Assembly (NCBI GenBank): GCA_035256745.1
Contig: DATEXQ010000010.1
Coordinates: 1 to 16,530, forward strand
Source: DATEXQ01 sp035256745
GTDB lineage: Bacteria > Patescibacteriota > Microgenomatia > UBA8517
Length of the DNA: 16,530 nt
Reading direction: 5' to 3'
The translations under genes were made by a program, and so were the position numbers. Of this stretch, positions 1 to 5,648 are shown in pieces. How positions within the stretch are numbered: the stretch's first letter is position 1; the number at the start of each line of letters is the position of its first letter. Under the pieces are notes generated by a model. It had not been told where the DNA came from, searched no databases, and saw nothing but the letters and a program-made list of their open reading frames with translations.

Positions 1-888
1 TTTGATATATCCTTTCTCATCCAATTCAAGAGATTTTGTAAAGATATTTGTTGCTGGTTTATGACCAATGGATACAAAAACTCCTTCTGTAGGCATTTCC
101 CAAATCAGATATCCTTCTTTTTCAGCTATTATTTTTGCATTATAAATATTTGGTCCGTCATTTTTTATGCCACTTATCTGTTTTGAATCTAGTTTGGTCT
201 TTAATCTAACCGAGGTTATTTTTTCTTCCCCCAGAATTTCAATAACTTCCGTATCCCAAATAACTTGTATTTTGGGATTTGAAAAAATTTTTTTCTGCAT
301 AGCTTGCGAGGCTTTAAAAGCATCTCTTCTGTGGATAATAGTTACTTTGGGAGAATATTTTGTTAAAACCAGTGTTTCCTCCATGGCAGAATCTCCCCCT
401 CCTACAACAATTACTTTTTTATCTTTAAAAAATGGAGCATCGCAGGGAGCGCAGGAAGAAACTCCCTTACCTCTTAATCTGTCTTCTCCAGGAACACCCA
501 GCCATTTTGTATCAGCTCCTGTGGCAATTATCACGCTTTTAGCAAGAAATTTAGAAGAATTAGCTTGAATTTCAAAAGGTTTTTTGCTGAAATCCACATT
601 TTTAACATCAACTTCAATAAATTCAGCCCCAAATCTTTGAACTTGCTTCCTCATTGCCAACATCAAATCAGGACCTAATGTTCCTTGTGGAAAACCTGGA
701 AAATTATCAACGGTTGTTGTAAGCATTAATTGTCCTCCCCAAGATGATCCTGCCATAACTAGAGTTGAAGCAGCACCTCGTGTTGTATATATCGCCGCTG
801 TTAAAGCAGCAGGGCCAGAACCTATTATTACTACATCCCAAGGTTCTCCTTCTTTTGGTTTGGAAGTAAAACTTATTACCTCTTCCAT
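1..888 (-). CDS. trxB: Thioredoxin reductase (C-terminus cut by window edge)
   Basis: FAD/NADPH disulfide reductase that would reduce the thioredoxin encoded upstream in the same operon. I read 296 codons from the ATG at 888. Visible motifs are the FAD dinucleotide motif GSGPAA (about residues 23-28), the redox pair CAPC (Cys146 and Cys149), the NADPH motif GGGDSAMEE (163-171), an HRRDAFKAS segment typical of NADPH use, and GVFVSIGHKP near the visible end. By comparison with E. coli TrxB about 50 residues are missing, including the second FAD motif. Compared with typical TrxB there is a roughly 17-residue N-terminal extension, an insertion of about 20 residues before GVFVSIGH, and CAPCDAP where CATCDG is usual. 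It follows the Pro/Thr-rich gene after 27 bases that can form an AT-rich hairpin; no Shine-Dalgarno is seen. The identification is firm. Confidence 0.95.
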   Translation of the reverse strand, partial: MEEVISFTSKPKEGEPWDVVIIGSGPAALTAAIYTTRGAASTLVMAGSSWGGQLMLTTTVDNFPGFPQGTLGPDLMLAMRKQVQRFGAEFIEVDVKNVDFSKKPFEIQANSSKFLAKSVIIATGADTKWLGVPGEDRLRGKGVSSCAPCDAPFFKDKKVIVVGGGDSAMEETLVLTKYSPKVTIIHRRDAFKASQAMQKKIFSNPKIQVIWDTEVIEILGEEKITSVRLKTKLDSKQISGIKNDGPNIYNAKIIAEKEGYLIWEMPTEGVFVSIGHKPATNIFTKSLELDEKGYIK

Positions 889-922
889 AATTTATAAGTT
901 ATTAAAAAAACTTATTTAAATT
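889..922 (-). repeat. AT-rich inverted repeat between the Pro/Thr-rich gene and trxB
   Basis: The arms at 889-900 and 909-922 are complementary over 12 pairs with a two-base bulge and an 8-base loop. On the minus strand the 3' arm ends directly against the trxB ATG, and the 5' arm covers the stop codon of the preceding gene. It is nearly all A/T, so it is only weakly stable, and no T-run follows. It could modulate trxB translation or be a chance product of AT-rich DNA. Confidence 0.3.
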
Positions 923-1170
923 GCAGGAGGTGTTCCACCTGTATCTTCTCCAGGATCTTTCTGTTCTTCGCTACCTGTTGTAGGTCCGGTAGTCGGGATT
1001 ACTGGTGTTGACACTGGCTGCTCACCAACTGGCGTCGGTTCTACGGGAACTTCAGGTGCTTGAGGAGGAGTTGTTGGAACAACTGGTTGCTCTCCTACCG
1101 GCTGTTGAGGCTCTGGTGGCGTAATTGGTGTTGGCTGTTGTCCTTGATCGTTTGTTGCGTTTGGATCCAT
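916..1170 (-). CDS. Small Pro/Thr-rich low-complexity protein in the trx operon
   Basis: An 84-residue protein dominated by Pro, Thr, Gln, Glu, Val and Gly, with no aromatic residue, no Cys, no membrane segment and no signal peptide. The segment PVGEQPV occurs twice, each followed by a Pro/Thr run, which suggests internal duplication. I chose the ATG at 1170 because a perfect AGGAGG (1184-1179) lies 8 bases upstream; the GTG at 1179 would overlap that Shine-Dalgarno. The AGGAGG starts within the trxA stop codon (TAG, 1185-1183), so translation is probably coupled to trxA. Composition suggests an intrinsically disordered protein. I do not recognise a family or function. The position between thioredoxin and its reductase suggests a link to the redox pair, but that is inference only. 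GC content is visibly higher than in neighbouring genes because of the proline codons. Confidence 0.75.
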   Translation of the reverse strand: MDPNATNDQGQQPTPITPPEPQQPVGEQPVVPTTPPQAPEVPVEPTPVGEQPVSTPVIPTTGPTTGSEEQKDPGEDTGGTPPAI

Positions 1171-1178
1171 CTGTATCA

Positions 1179-1184
1179 CCTCCT
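1179..1184 (-). promoter_or_regulatory. Strong Shine-Dalgarno that sets the start of the Pro/Thr-rich gene
   Basis: AGGAGG, extended to AGGAGGTGAT, with 8 bases to the ATG at 1170. It overlaps the trxA stop codon. It is the only canonical Shine-Dalgarno I found upstream of any gene in this window, which makes it both decisive for this start and exceptional locally. Confidence 0.85.
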
Positions 1185-1512
1185 ATCCTATTCCTATACC
1201 TTTTTTGATTAAGTTTTCAAATGCTTCTTTTCCGGAAAATCCGACTTGGCGACCGATTTCTTTCCCATCCTTAAAAAGGATGGTAGTAGGGATCGACATC
1301 ACTGTAAAATTTTGAGTCATTTTGGGATTTTCATCAACATTGAGTTTTGCAACAATAATTTTATCTTTATATGTTTCTCCTAATTCTTCCAAAACAGGAT
1401 CTGCCATTTTACAAGGTCCGCACCATGTGGCCCAGAAGTCAACTAAAATTGGAGTTGGGCTTTTGAGAACTTTCACTTCAAAATCGCCATCTGTTGTATT
1501 GATTGTCGCCAT
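1183..1512 (-). CDS. trxA: Thioredoxin
   Basis: A 109-residue cytoplasmic dithiol oxidoreductase. The sequence has the classic active site WCGPC (Trp30, Cys31, Cys34), the preceding strand ILVDFWA with the buried Asp25, and SIPTT with the cis-proline at residue 75, so it is a full-length canonical thioredoxin. I chose the ATG at 1512. The frame stays open to a TTG at 1551, but that TTG is the first half of a good -35 box (TTGACT), and the extra 13 residues resemble no thioredoxin N-terminus. There is no Shine-Dalgarno; a -10 box ends within 9 bases of the ATG, so the mRNA should be leaderless or nearly so. It is the first gene of an operon with the Pro/Thr-rich protein and trxB. Confidence 0.97.
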   Translation of the reverse strand: MATINTTDGDFEVKVLKSPTPILVDFWATWCGPCKMADPVLEELGETYKDKIIVAKLNVDENPKMTQNFTVMSIPTTILFKDGKEIGRQVGFSGKEAFENLIKKGIGIG

Positions 1513-1521
1513 ACGGCTTTC

Positions 1522-1551
1522 ACTATAACTATAACATAGCCTCAAAGTCAA
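1522..1551 (-). promoter_or_regulatory. trxA promoter with very short leader
   Basis: On the minus strand TTGACT (1551-1546) is followed by two tandem TATAGT hexamers. The first (1533-1528) is preceded by TGT, making an extended -10, and ends 15 bases before the ATG. The second (1527-1522) is 18 bases from the -35 and ends 9 bases before the ATG at 1512. Either one would start transcription within roughly 10 bases of the start codon. Confidence 0.6.
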
Positions 1552-1628
1552 TAACCTTTTCCTTTGTTTTACCTTAATCCAATATTTTACTAGTATTTAA
1601 CAATGTGGAAATCATATTTTCGTAACTT

Positions 1629-1652
1629 TTGGAAGATAACGGTTTTTTCCAA
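1629..1652 (-). repeat. Small stem-loop just past the tRNA-Ser 3' end
   Basis: TTGGAA and TTCCAA form a 6-bp stem around a 12-base loop, starting 3 bases after the tRNA discriminator. No T-run follows on the minus strand, so it is not a standard intrinsic terminator. It could mark the 3' trailer of the tRNA precursor. Confidence 0.25.
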
Positions 1653-1655
1653 CAG

Positions 1656-1744
1656 CGGTGAGGGTGGGATTCGAACCCACGGTAAGGAAAAATCCTTACA
1701 AAGGTTTTCAAGACCTTCCGGATAAACCGCTCTCGCACCTCACC
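1656..1744 (-). tRNA. tRNA-Ser (anticodon UGA)
   Basis: The acceptor stem GGTGAGG/CCTCACC is perfectly paired (7 bp), with discriminator G. The anticodon stem AAGGT/ACCTT encloses CTTGAAA, giving anticodon TGA, which reads UCA. A long class II variable arm (GTAAGGA, four-base loop, TCCTTAC) and the T-arm GTGGG/CCCAC with TTCGAAT confirm serine. The 3' CCA is not encoded, so a CCA-adding enzyme is needed. The D-stem is imperfect: C10-G25 and G11-C24 pair, but A12 faces C23 unless C24 is bulged. Confidence 0.95.
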
Positions 1745-1760
1745 ATGTTTCAAGAATCAT

Positions 1761-1769
1761 ATTATATCA
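1761..1769 (-). promoter_or_regulatory. Extended -10 promoter of tRNA-Ser
   Basis: On the minus strand TGATATAAT is a perfect extended -10 (TGnTATAAT). Transcription from it would begin about 10 bases before the tRNA 5' end at 1744. No convincing -35 stands at the usual distance, as expected for an extended -10 promoter. Confidence 0.6.
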
Positions 1770-1803
1770 AAAAAGTTTATTTTTTATCTCAGTTCAAGAA
1801 GAT

Positions 1804-2337
1804 TTACAGGAAAAAAACAAATATAAAAAGAATTATTAAGTTTGCTGCCCAATAAATAGTGTATTTTTGTTTATCTAAGACAATCGGAATCTGTTTAAAC
1901 CAGTTATCTAGATTATTAAAAGTATTTAAATCGATTATCTCATCAATAATAAGGTGAAGAGAAAAAGCCATAACCAATCCCTTGCCGAATAAACTCCCTG
2001 ATGAAAATATAACCAAAAAAGTTAAAATCAAAAATATTATTTGGAAATAGGCTGTATGTAAAATAGACTTGGCTCTTTCATATCTCGTCTCATATAAAAG
2101 TTCAATAGATTTTAGAATATTCCTCTCTCCTATTAAATAATTCACTCTTTGGGAATTAAGGTCTTGTGGAGATAAAAAATAAACATAAATTAAATGATCT
2201 AAATCCGGAAGAATAGTGCCGACCAAACCACCAATCCAAAACGGCCAATAAAATAATTTCAGCCAACTTTTAATTAAGGTGATGAAAATAAAAAAAGAAA
2301 TTAAAAATAGAAAATGAATTAATATTTCCTTCTTCAT
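1804..2337 (-). CDS. Membrane protein resembling DUF457 (YdjM-like) metal-dependent hydrolases
   Basis: A 177-residue multi-pass membrane protein. Hydrophobic segments lie at about 7-24, 29-42, 95-115, 117-133 and 160-177. The segment GTILPDLDH (about 40-48) and the later SLHLIIDEIID (about 127-137) match the PDxDH and HxxxD patterns of DUF457/YdjM-type proteins, which are thought to bind metal near the membrane; the substrate is unknown. It lies 37 bases downstream of the MGMT-like gene. No Shine-Dalgarno is visible. The only signal before the ATG is a 9-bp inverted repeat whose 3' arm abuts the start codon. The membrane topology is clear; the family assignment is by motif only. Confidence 0.7.
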   Translation of the reverse strand: MKKEILIHFLFLISFFIFITLIKSWLKLFYWPFWIGGLVGTILPDLDHLIYVYFLSPQDLNSQRVNYLIGERNILKSIELLYETRYERAKSILHTAYFQIIFLILTFLVIFSSGSLFGKGLVMAFSLHLIIDEIIDLNTFNNLDNWFKQIPIVLDKQKYTIYWAANLIILFIFVFFL

Positions 2338-2370
2338 CGGGTTTAATTCATTTTGCGCTTTTTAAACCCG
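2338..2370 (-). repeat. 9-bp perfect inverted repeat abutting a start codon
   Basis: CGGGTTTAA (2370-2362) and TTAAACCCG (2346-2338) pair perfectly around a 15-base loop, filling nearly the whole gap between the MGMT-like stop and the DUF457-like ATG. On the mRNA the stem ends at the base before the ATG. No T-run follows, so it does not look like an intrinsic terminator. It may act as a translational or processing element. Confidence 0.6.
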
Positions 2371-2374
2371 TTGT

Positions 2375-2698
2375 TCAAGGTATGCGGAAAAGAAATTTCT
2401 TCAAATCCACATGAATTTTATCCGTAAATTTAACTCCTTCTAATAATAGTCTGTTTCTTTGCTCACGCCAGCCATCAAATGCAAAATTAGGTGCTAATCT
2501 ACCGTTTCTGTCAACCACCCTGTGGCAAGGAATATTGGAATCTTTATTTGCATGAAGTGCCCATCCGACTAACTTGGGGGAAACTATTCTGTTAAGTCGA
2601 AGTGCTATTTGACCATAGGTCATTACTTTGCCTTCGGGAATTTTTTTTACTATTTCATAAACTTTCTCAAAAGGTTTTAGGTTTTTAGGTTTATGCAT
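2375..2698 (-). CDS. MGMT-like / alkyltransferase-like DNA repair protein
   Basis: A 107-residue protein equal to the C-terminal DNA-binding domain of O6-methylguanine-DNA methyltransferase. The helix-turn-helix region VMTYGQIA (25-32) and the active-site motif PCHRVV (57-62, Cys58) are present. Cys58 is the methyl-acceptor position, which alkyltransferase-like (ATL) proteins replace, often with Trp, so direct repair chemistry is possible. The short length without the N-terminal domain and the tail (GWREQRNRLLLEGV) resemble ATL proteins. The usual arginine finger (RAVG or RQVG) reads KLVG here. It therefore mixes MGMT and ATL features; whether it transfers methyl groups or only flags lesions for other pathways cannot be told from sequence. 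It starts 5 bases after the CvpA-CAP stop, in one operon. Confidence 0.88.
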   Translation of the reverse strand: MHKPKNLKPFEKVYEIVKKIPEGKVMTYGQIALRLNRIVSPKLVGWALHANKDSNIPCHRVVDRNGRLAPNFAFDGWREQRNRLLLEGVKFTDKIHVDLKKFLFRIP

Positions 2699-2703
2699 TT
2701 AAG

Positions 2704-3681
2704 TTATTGTATGAATACCTGTACAAACATCTCGCCATATATCCCATTATCAATAACACCAATTCCCACTCTATCAAATTGAGGCTCTAATATATTCGCT
2801 CTATGACCTTCAGAATTCATCAAACCCGTTTCGGCAATAGAAACTGTTGGAGCAAGGGCTAGGTTTTCTCCTGCAATAAAATAGCTAATTCCTACCTTAC
2901 TTAGTCTATCCCCAACATCTAACCCTTCTGGTGAAACATGACCAAAATAGTTTCTTTCCCATATATCCTTGGCGTGGGTTCTCGCTACGTCAACAAGTCT
3001 TGTATCCCAAGCAAGCTCACCTACGCCAGCTTTGCTTCTTGTATCATTTACCATCTTAAACATCTCTGTTTCCGCACTTTGATTTATTTTTAATTCCTGT
3101 ACTTGGGTTCTTAATATAACTCTCTCTGTGCTTCCGGGTTTAACAGTAAGATAGGTTATTGAATCCTCTACTACTCCTCCGAATATTTCGTTCAATTTTG
3201 CTTCAACTCCTTGGGTATCTTGTATTATCTTTCCTCCAATTCTGGAGTTTGAAATATCCGCTTTAATAAGGGGGGAAACGGGAAGACCTATAAGTAAAGT
3301 TAATAAAAAAGCAATAATAATCAACGCTTCACCCAATGCGGGGACAATGGCTAAATATTTATTTAGTGGAGTTTTTAAAAATTTTTTCGGTATTAAAGCT
3401 ATGATACTGCCGAACATTAAACCCAAAATCCCTTCAACGACTATCGCAGTTATCAGAAAACCCAAAGCATTAGAGACCGAATGCGAAAGCGAAAAAATAT
3501 TCCCTAAGAAATTCCCAGCTATTTGATAAAACCTCAACGATAATAGAAGTGAAAGTAAAAACGACAAAAAATCGGCCAATATAACCCAAAATCCGTGTTT
3601 CATACCTTCGGATATAAAAAAGATTAGAATAATAATTATCAGTAAATCAATGTAATTTCCGTTTAAAATTGGTAATCTCAT
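2704..3681 (-). CDS. CvpA-like membrane domain fused to a CAP/SCP (YkwD-like) domain
   Basis: A 325-residue fusion. Residues 1 to about 140 contain four hydrophobic segments (about 11-29, 31-50, 68-98, 112-136) in a CvpA/colicin V production-like arrangement. After a linker, residues from about 205 to the end form a CAP/SCP domain. Diagnostic segments are MVNDTRSKAG, LAWDTRLVDVARTHAKDI, YFGHVSPEG, AGENLA and GHRANIL...FDRVGIGV. The two histidines and the glutamate of GENLA are the usual CAP cavity residues. The CAP domain probably faces outside the membrane. CAP proteins of this type are linked to the cell surface, but their activity in bacteria is poorly defined. The ATG at 3681 has no Shine-Dalgarno; the 66-base gap upstream holds the 12-bp palindrome ATTTATATAAAT, with no clear promoter. 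Confidence 0.9.
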   Translation of the reverse strand: MRLPILNGNYIDLLIIIILIFFISEGMKHGFWVILADFLSFLLSLLLSLRFYQIAGNFLGNIFSLSHSVSNALGFLITAIVVEGILGLMFGSIIALIPKKFLKTPLNKYLAIVPALGEALIIIAFLLTLLIGLPVSPLIKADISNSRIGGKIIQDTQGVEAKLNEIFGGVVEDSITYLTVKPGSTERVILRTQVQELKINQSAETEMFKMVNDTRSKAGVGELAWDTRLVDVARTHAKDIWERNYFGHVSPEGLDVGDRLSKVGISYFIAGENLALAPTVSIAETGLMNSEGHRANILEPQFDRVGIGVIDNGIYGEMFVQVFIQ

Positions 3682-3747
3682 ATTTTGTTATTGTTTTCTC
3701 TAATAGGAAATTTATATAAATCCAAAATCTTACTTCCTACGCTTTTC

Positions 3748-4035
3748 TTAAGCAACAGCTTTCGCTTTTTTTAACTGCGAAAGCTTCCACATAAAAAGCT
3801 TCGGCTTTGATTTAACATTGTATGCATCTTTAACAAAATTCTTGGCTGCTTCCAAAAACCCTCTCGGCGTTTCTTTAGCCAGCTTTATATAAAGAGATAT
3901 ATTTTTTAAATCTCCTAAATCTTTTGCCAAATCATAGCCGTATTTTTGAAACTCAAACGAAATATATTTATCCTCATCAGCCTTAAATTTTTTTAGAACT
4001 TCTCCTATACTTGTTAAACCTTTGGATTTATTCAT
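3748..4035 (-). CDS. Hypothetical 95-residue basic protein
   Basis: I do not recognise this family. The protein is lysine-rich and probably helical, with no membrane segment or signal peptide. It starts 3 bases after the pth stop, so it is very probably co-transcribed with pth. A weak AAGGG lies about 12 bases before the ATG. The C-terminus ends in a strongly basic stretch (KLSQLKKAKAVA), which could contact RNA or DNA. The tight spacing to pth supports a real gene rather than a chance frame. Confidence 0.7.
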   Translation of the reverse strand: MNKSKGLTSIGEVLKKFKADEDKYISFEFQKYGYDLAKDLGDLKNISLYIKLAKETPRGFLEAAKNFVKDAYNVKSKPKLFMWKLSQLKKAKAVA

Positions 4036-4038
4036 ATC

Positions 4039-4575
4039 TTAAATCCCTTCATTAATTAATACTTCAACCATCCTTTCTACGGTTTCATTGACCAGTTTTT
4101 TTTCGTCTTCGTTAAAATTTTGTAATACATATTTTTCCCCTGGAATTCTAAATATTTTTTGACGATTATCTACTCCAATTCTTACTCTCCAAAAATTTTT
4201 ATTTCCTAATTTTTCTTCTATCGACAATATACCATTGTGAATTTTTGGTCCCTTTCCTTTCTGTATCTTATATTCACCCAAACGCATATCCAGATCATCA
4301 TGAATAACCCAAAGATTAGATATATCTATCTTATATTGGTTAATTATCTTACTCACAGCAATTCCCGAAGAATTCATGTAAGTTTGGGGTTTTGCGAGAA
4401 TAAAATCACTAGTTACCAAAATTTTACTTTGTAATTTCTTTTGAAATTCAAAATTAATATTTGAGGTTTTTTTGGTAAATCCTTTCGCTAGTTCATCTAT
4501 CACCAAAAATCCTACATTGTGACGATTACTATGGTATTTAGGACCCGGATTACCCAATCCTATTATTAACTTCAT
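4039..4575 (-). CDS. pth: Peptidyl-tRNA hydrolase
   Basis: Cleaves the ester bond of peptidyl-tRNAs released from stalled ribosomes, in the cytoplasm. The 178-residue protein starts with the Pth signature KLIIGLGNPG, followed by NRHNVGF containing the catalytic histidine (His19, equivalent to E. coli His20). Other conserved blocks are KPQTYMNSSG, VIHDDLD and IHNG followed by FWRVRIGV. The usual GGSAGHNG loop is altered to GKGPKIHNG but keeps the Asn. Length is slightly below the usual 185-195. No Shine-Dalgarno is present; an extended -10 box ends 6 bases before the ATG. It is the first gene of a likely operon reaching to the DUF457-like gene. Confidence 0.96.
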   Translation of the reverse strand: MKLIIGLGNPGPKYHSNRHNVGFLVIDELAKGFTKKTSNINFEFQKKLQSKILVTSDFILAKPQTYMNSSGIAVSKIINQYKIDISNLWVIHDDLDMRLGEYKIQKGKGPKIHNGILSIEEKLGNKNFWRVRIGVDNRQKIFRIPGEKYVLQNFNEDEKKLVNETVERMVEVLINEGI

Positions 4576-4581
4576 GGTGTT

Positions 4582-4590
4582 ATTTTAACA
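4582..4590 (-). promoter_or_regulatory. Extended -10 promoter of pth, probable leaderless start
   Basis: On the minus strand TGTTAAAAT is an extended -10 whose last base is 6 bases before the ATG at 4575, so transcription would start at or beside the start codon. No good -35 is seen at 16-18 bases. Confidence 0.45.
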
Positions 4591-4641
4591 TTTCGTAAAA
4601 CAAATATTTATTATAATATCCACTTCCAAATAGAGTTTTTA

Positions 4642-5295
4642 TTAAGAATCGGAAGATTTAACAAATGGAACAAAATAGAATGTTCCAAACTCTTCTTTCT
4701 TAAACTTAATTTTTGACTTCTTTATAAATCTTGTCATTGTTGCGCCATCGTCTTTTCCTAGCGGAATAACTAATACTCCCCCGATTTTAAGCTGGTTGTT
4801 TAGTTCGTTTGGTACAGCATCTTCAATCGAAGCCGTTACAATTATCGCATCATAAGGAGCATGCTCTTTCCATCCCCATTCCCCACTTCCCACTTTTATA
4901 AATACATTCTTCAAACCTAATGCCTTTAATCTTTCCTTGGCATTTTCTGCCAGCTTAGGAATTATTTCTACTGTATAAACCTCTTTAAATAATTTGGATA
5001 AAACTGCAGCCTGATAACCCGAACCCGTTCCAACTTCTAAAACTTTCCAATTCTTAATATCTTTTTCTTTTCCTTTTACACCTACTAAAAGATGCGTCAT
5101 AAAGGCAACTGTATAGGGTTGGCTCATCGTTTGACCAAATCCTATTGATATAGGGGTATCATTGTAAGCAAGATTTTTATATTTTCTGGAGATAAACTTA
5201 TCACGAGGAATTTGAAGCATTACCTCAAAAACTCTGGGAGAATCAAGGCCATAATTTTCCTTTATCTCCCAGATCATATCCTCAGAAGACGACAT
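4642..5295 (-). CDS. pcm: Protein-L-isoaspartate O-methyltransferase
   Basis: S-adenosylmethionine-dependent enzyme that methylates isoaspartyl residues in aged proteins so they can revert to aspartate. The 217-residue protein shows the family blocks in order: IPRDKFI (about 29-35), DTPISIGFGQTMSQPYTVAFM (46-66), the SAM motif VLEVGTGSGYQAAVL, the acidic motif YTVEI, APYDAIIVTA and IGGVLVIPLG. Length is typical. It follows the DUF4870 gene after 6 bases and so is probably co-transcribed with it. No Shine-Dalgarno is seen; the start lies in an A/T-only stretch. Confidence 0.95.
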   Translation of the reverse strand: MSSSEDMIWEIKENYGLDSPRVFEVMLQIPRDKFISRKYKNLAYNDTPISIGFGQTMSQPYTVAFMTHLLVGVKGKEKDIKNWKVLEVGTGSGYQAAVLSKLFKEVYTVEIIPKLAENAKERLKALGLKNVFIKVGSGEWGWKEHAPYDAIIVTASIEDAVPNELNNQLKIGGVLVIPLGKDDGATMTRFIKKSKIKFKKEEFGTFYFVPFVKSSDS

Positions 5296-5301
5296 AAATA
5301 T

Positions 5302-5607
5302 TTAAGCTTTTTCAGCTAATTTTACTGCGTATTTGCCAATCAGAGGAACTTCCCATTTTTGACCTTGCCAAGCTTTGTAAATAAGCAAAAGCCATAATAC
5401 AAAACTTATAATTCCGACTAAAGGAACCAAAGGTAATAAAATTATCGTGAAACCTAAAATCCACTGCAGGATAAATAATGCTACAAATAGAATCGTTGAT
5501 TGCATTGCATGAAATTTGACGAATGGATCTTTGTTAGTGACTAAAAAGATAATACCTGAAATAGGTCCCAATACATAAGATAAAGCAGCTGCTGTTTCTT
5601 TTTTCAT
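5302..5607 (-). CDS. DUF4870 family membrane protein
   Basis: A 101-residue membrane protein with three hydrophobic segments (about 7-23, 38-58, 62-80). The FHAMQST segment (33-39) between the first two helices matches the FHAxQS signature of DUF4870 proteins, which resemble the Tic20 fold. Function is unknown. It heads a two-gene unit with pcm. An AAGGTGAG sequence lies about 16 bases before the ATG, too far for a standard ribosome site, and a TATAAA lies 4 bases before the ATG. Neither is convincing. Confidence 0.85.
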   Translation of the reverse strand: MKKETAAALSYVLGPISGIIFLVTNKDPFVKFHAMQSTILFVALFILQWILGFTIILLPLVPLVGIISFVLWLLLIYKAWQGQKWEVPLIGKYAVKLAEKA

Positions 5608-5648
5608 ATTATTTATACTTTCTCACCTTCTTTCCTTAGTTAATCTTT

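Noticed and set aside
167..568. Plus-strand open frame of 133 codons
   Set aside because: It lies wholly opposite trxB, whose motifs are unmistakable, and its translation shows no recognisable domain.
916..1170. Pro/Thr-rich region as a tandem DNA repeat or CRISPR-like array
   Set aside because: Only one short peptide segment recurs twice; no regular repeat unit or spacer pattern is present. No CRISPR array, insertion sequence or phage gene was seen anywhere in the window.
1171..1179. GTG start of the Pro/Thr-rich gene
   Set aside because: The GTG overlaps the Shine-Dalgarno that correctly serves the ATG at 1170.
1513..1551. N-terminal extension of thioredoxin from TTG
   Set aside because: It coincides with the -35 and -10 boxes, and the extra residues do not resemble a thioredoxin N-terminus.
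1658..1855. Plus-strand open frame of 65 codons
   Set aside because: It starts inside the tRNA-Ser gene on the opposite strand and runs through the tRNA promoter.
3706..3723. Palindrome ATTTATATAAAT as promoter or operator of the CvpA-CAP gene
   Set aside because: It is A/T-only and common by chance in such DNA, and no -35/-10 pair with proper spacing could be placed on it.
5608..5648. Terminator or ribosome site between the EndoQ and DUF4870 genes
   Set aside because: The only hairpin is a 5-bp A/T stem, and AAGGTGAG is about 16 bases from the ATG, too far to set the start.
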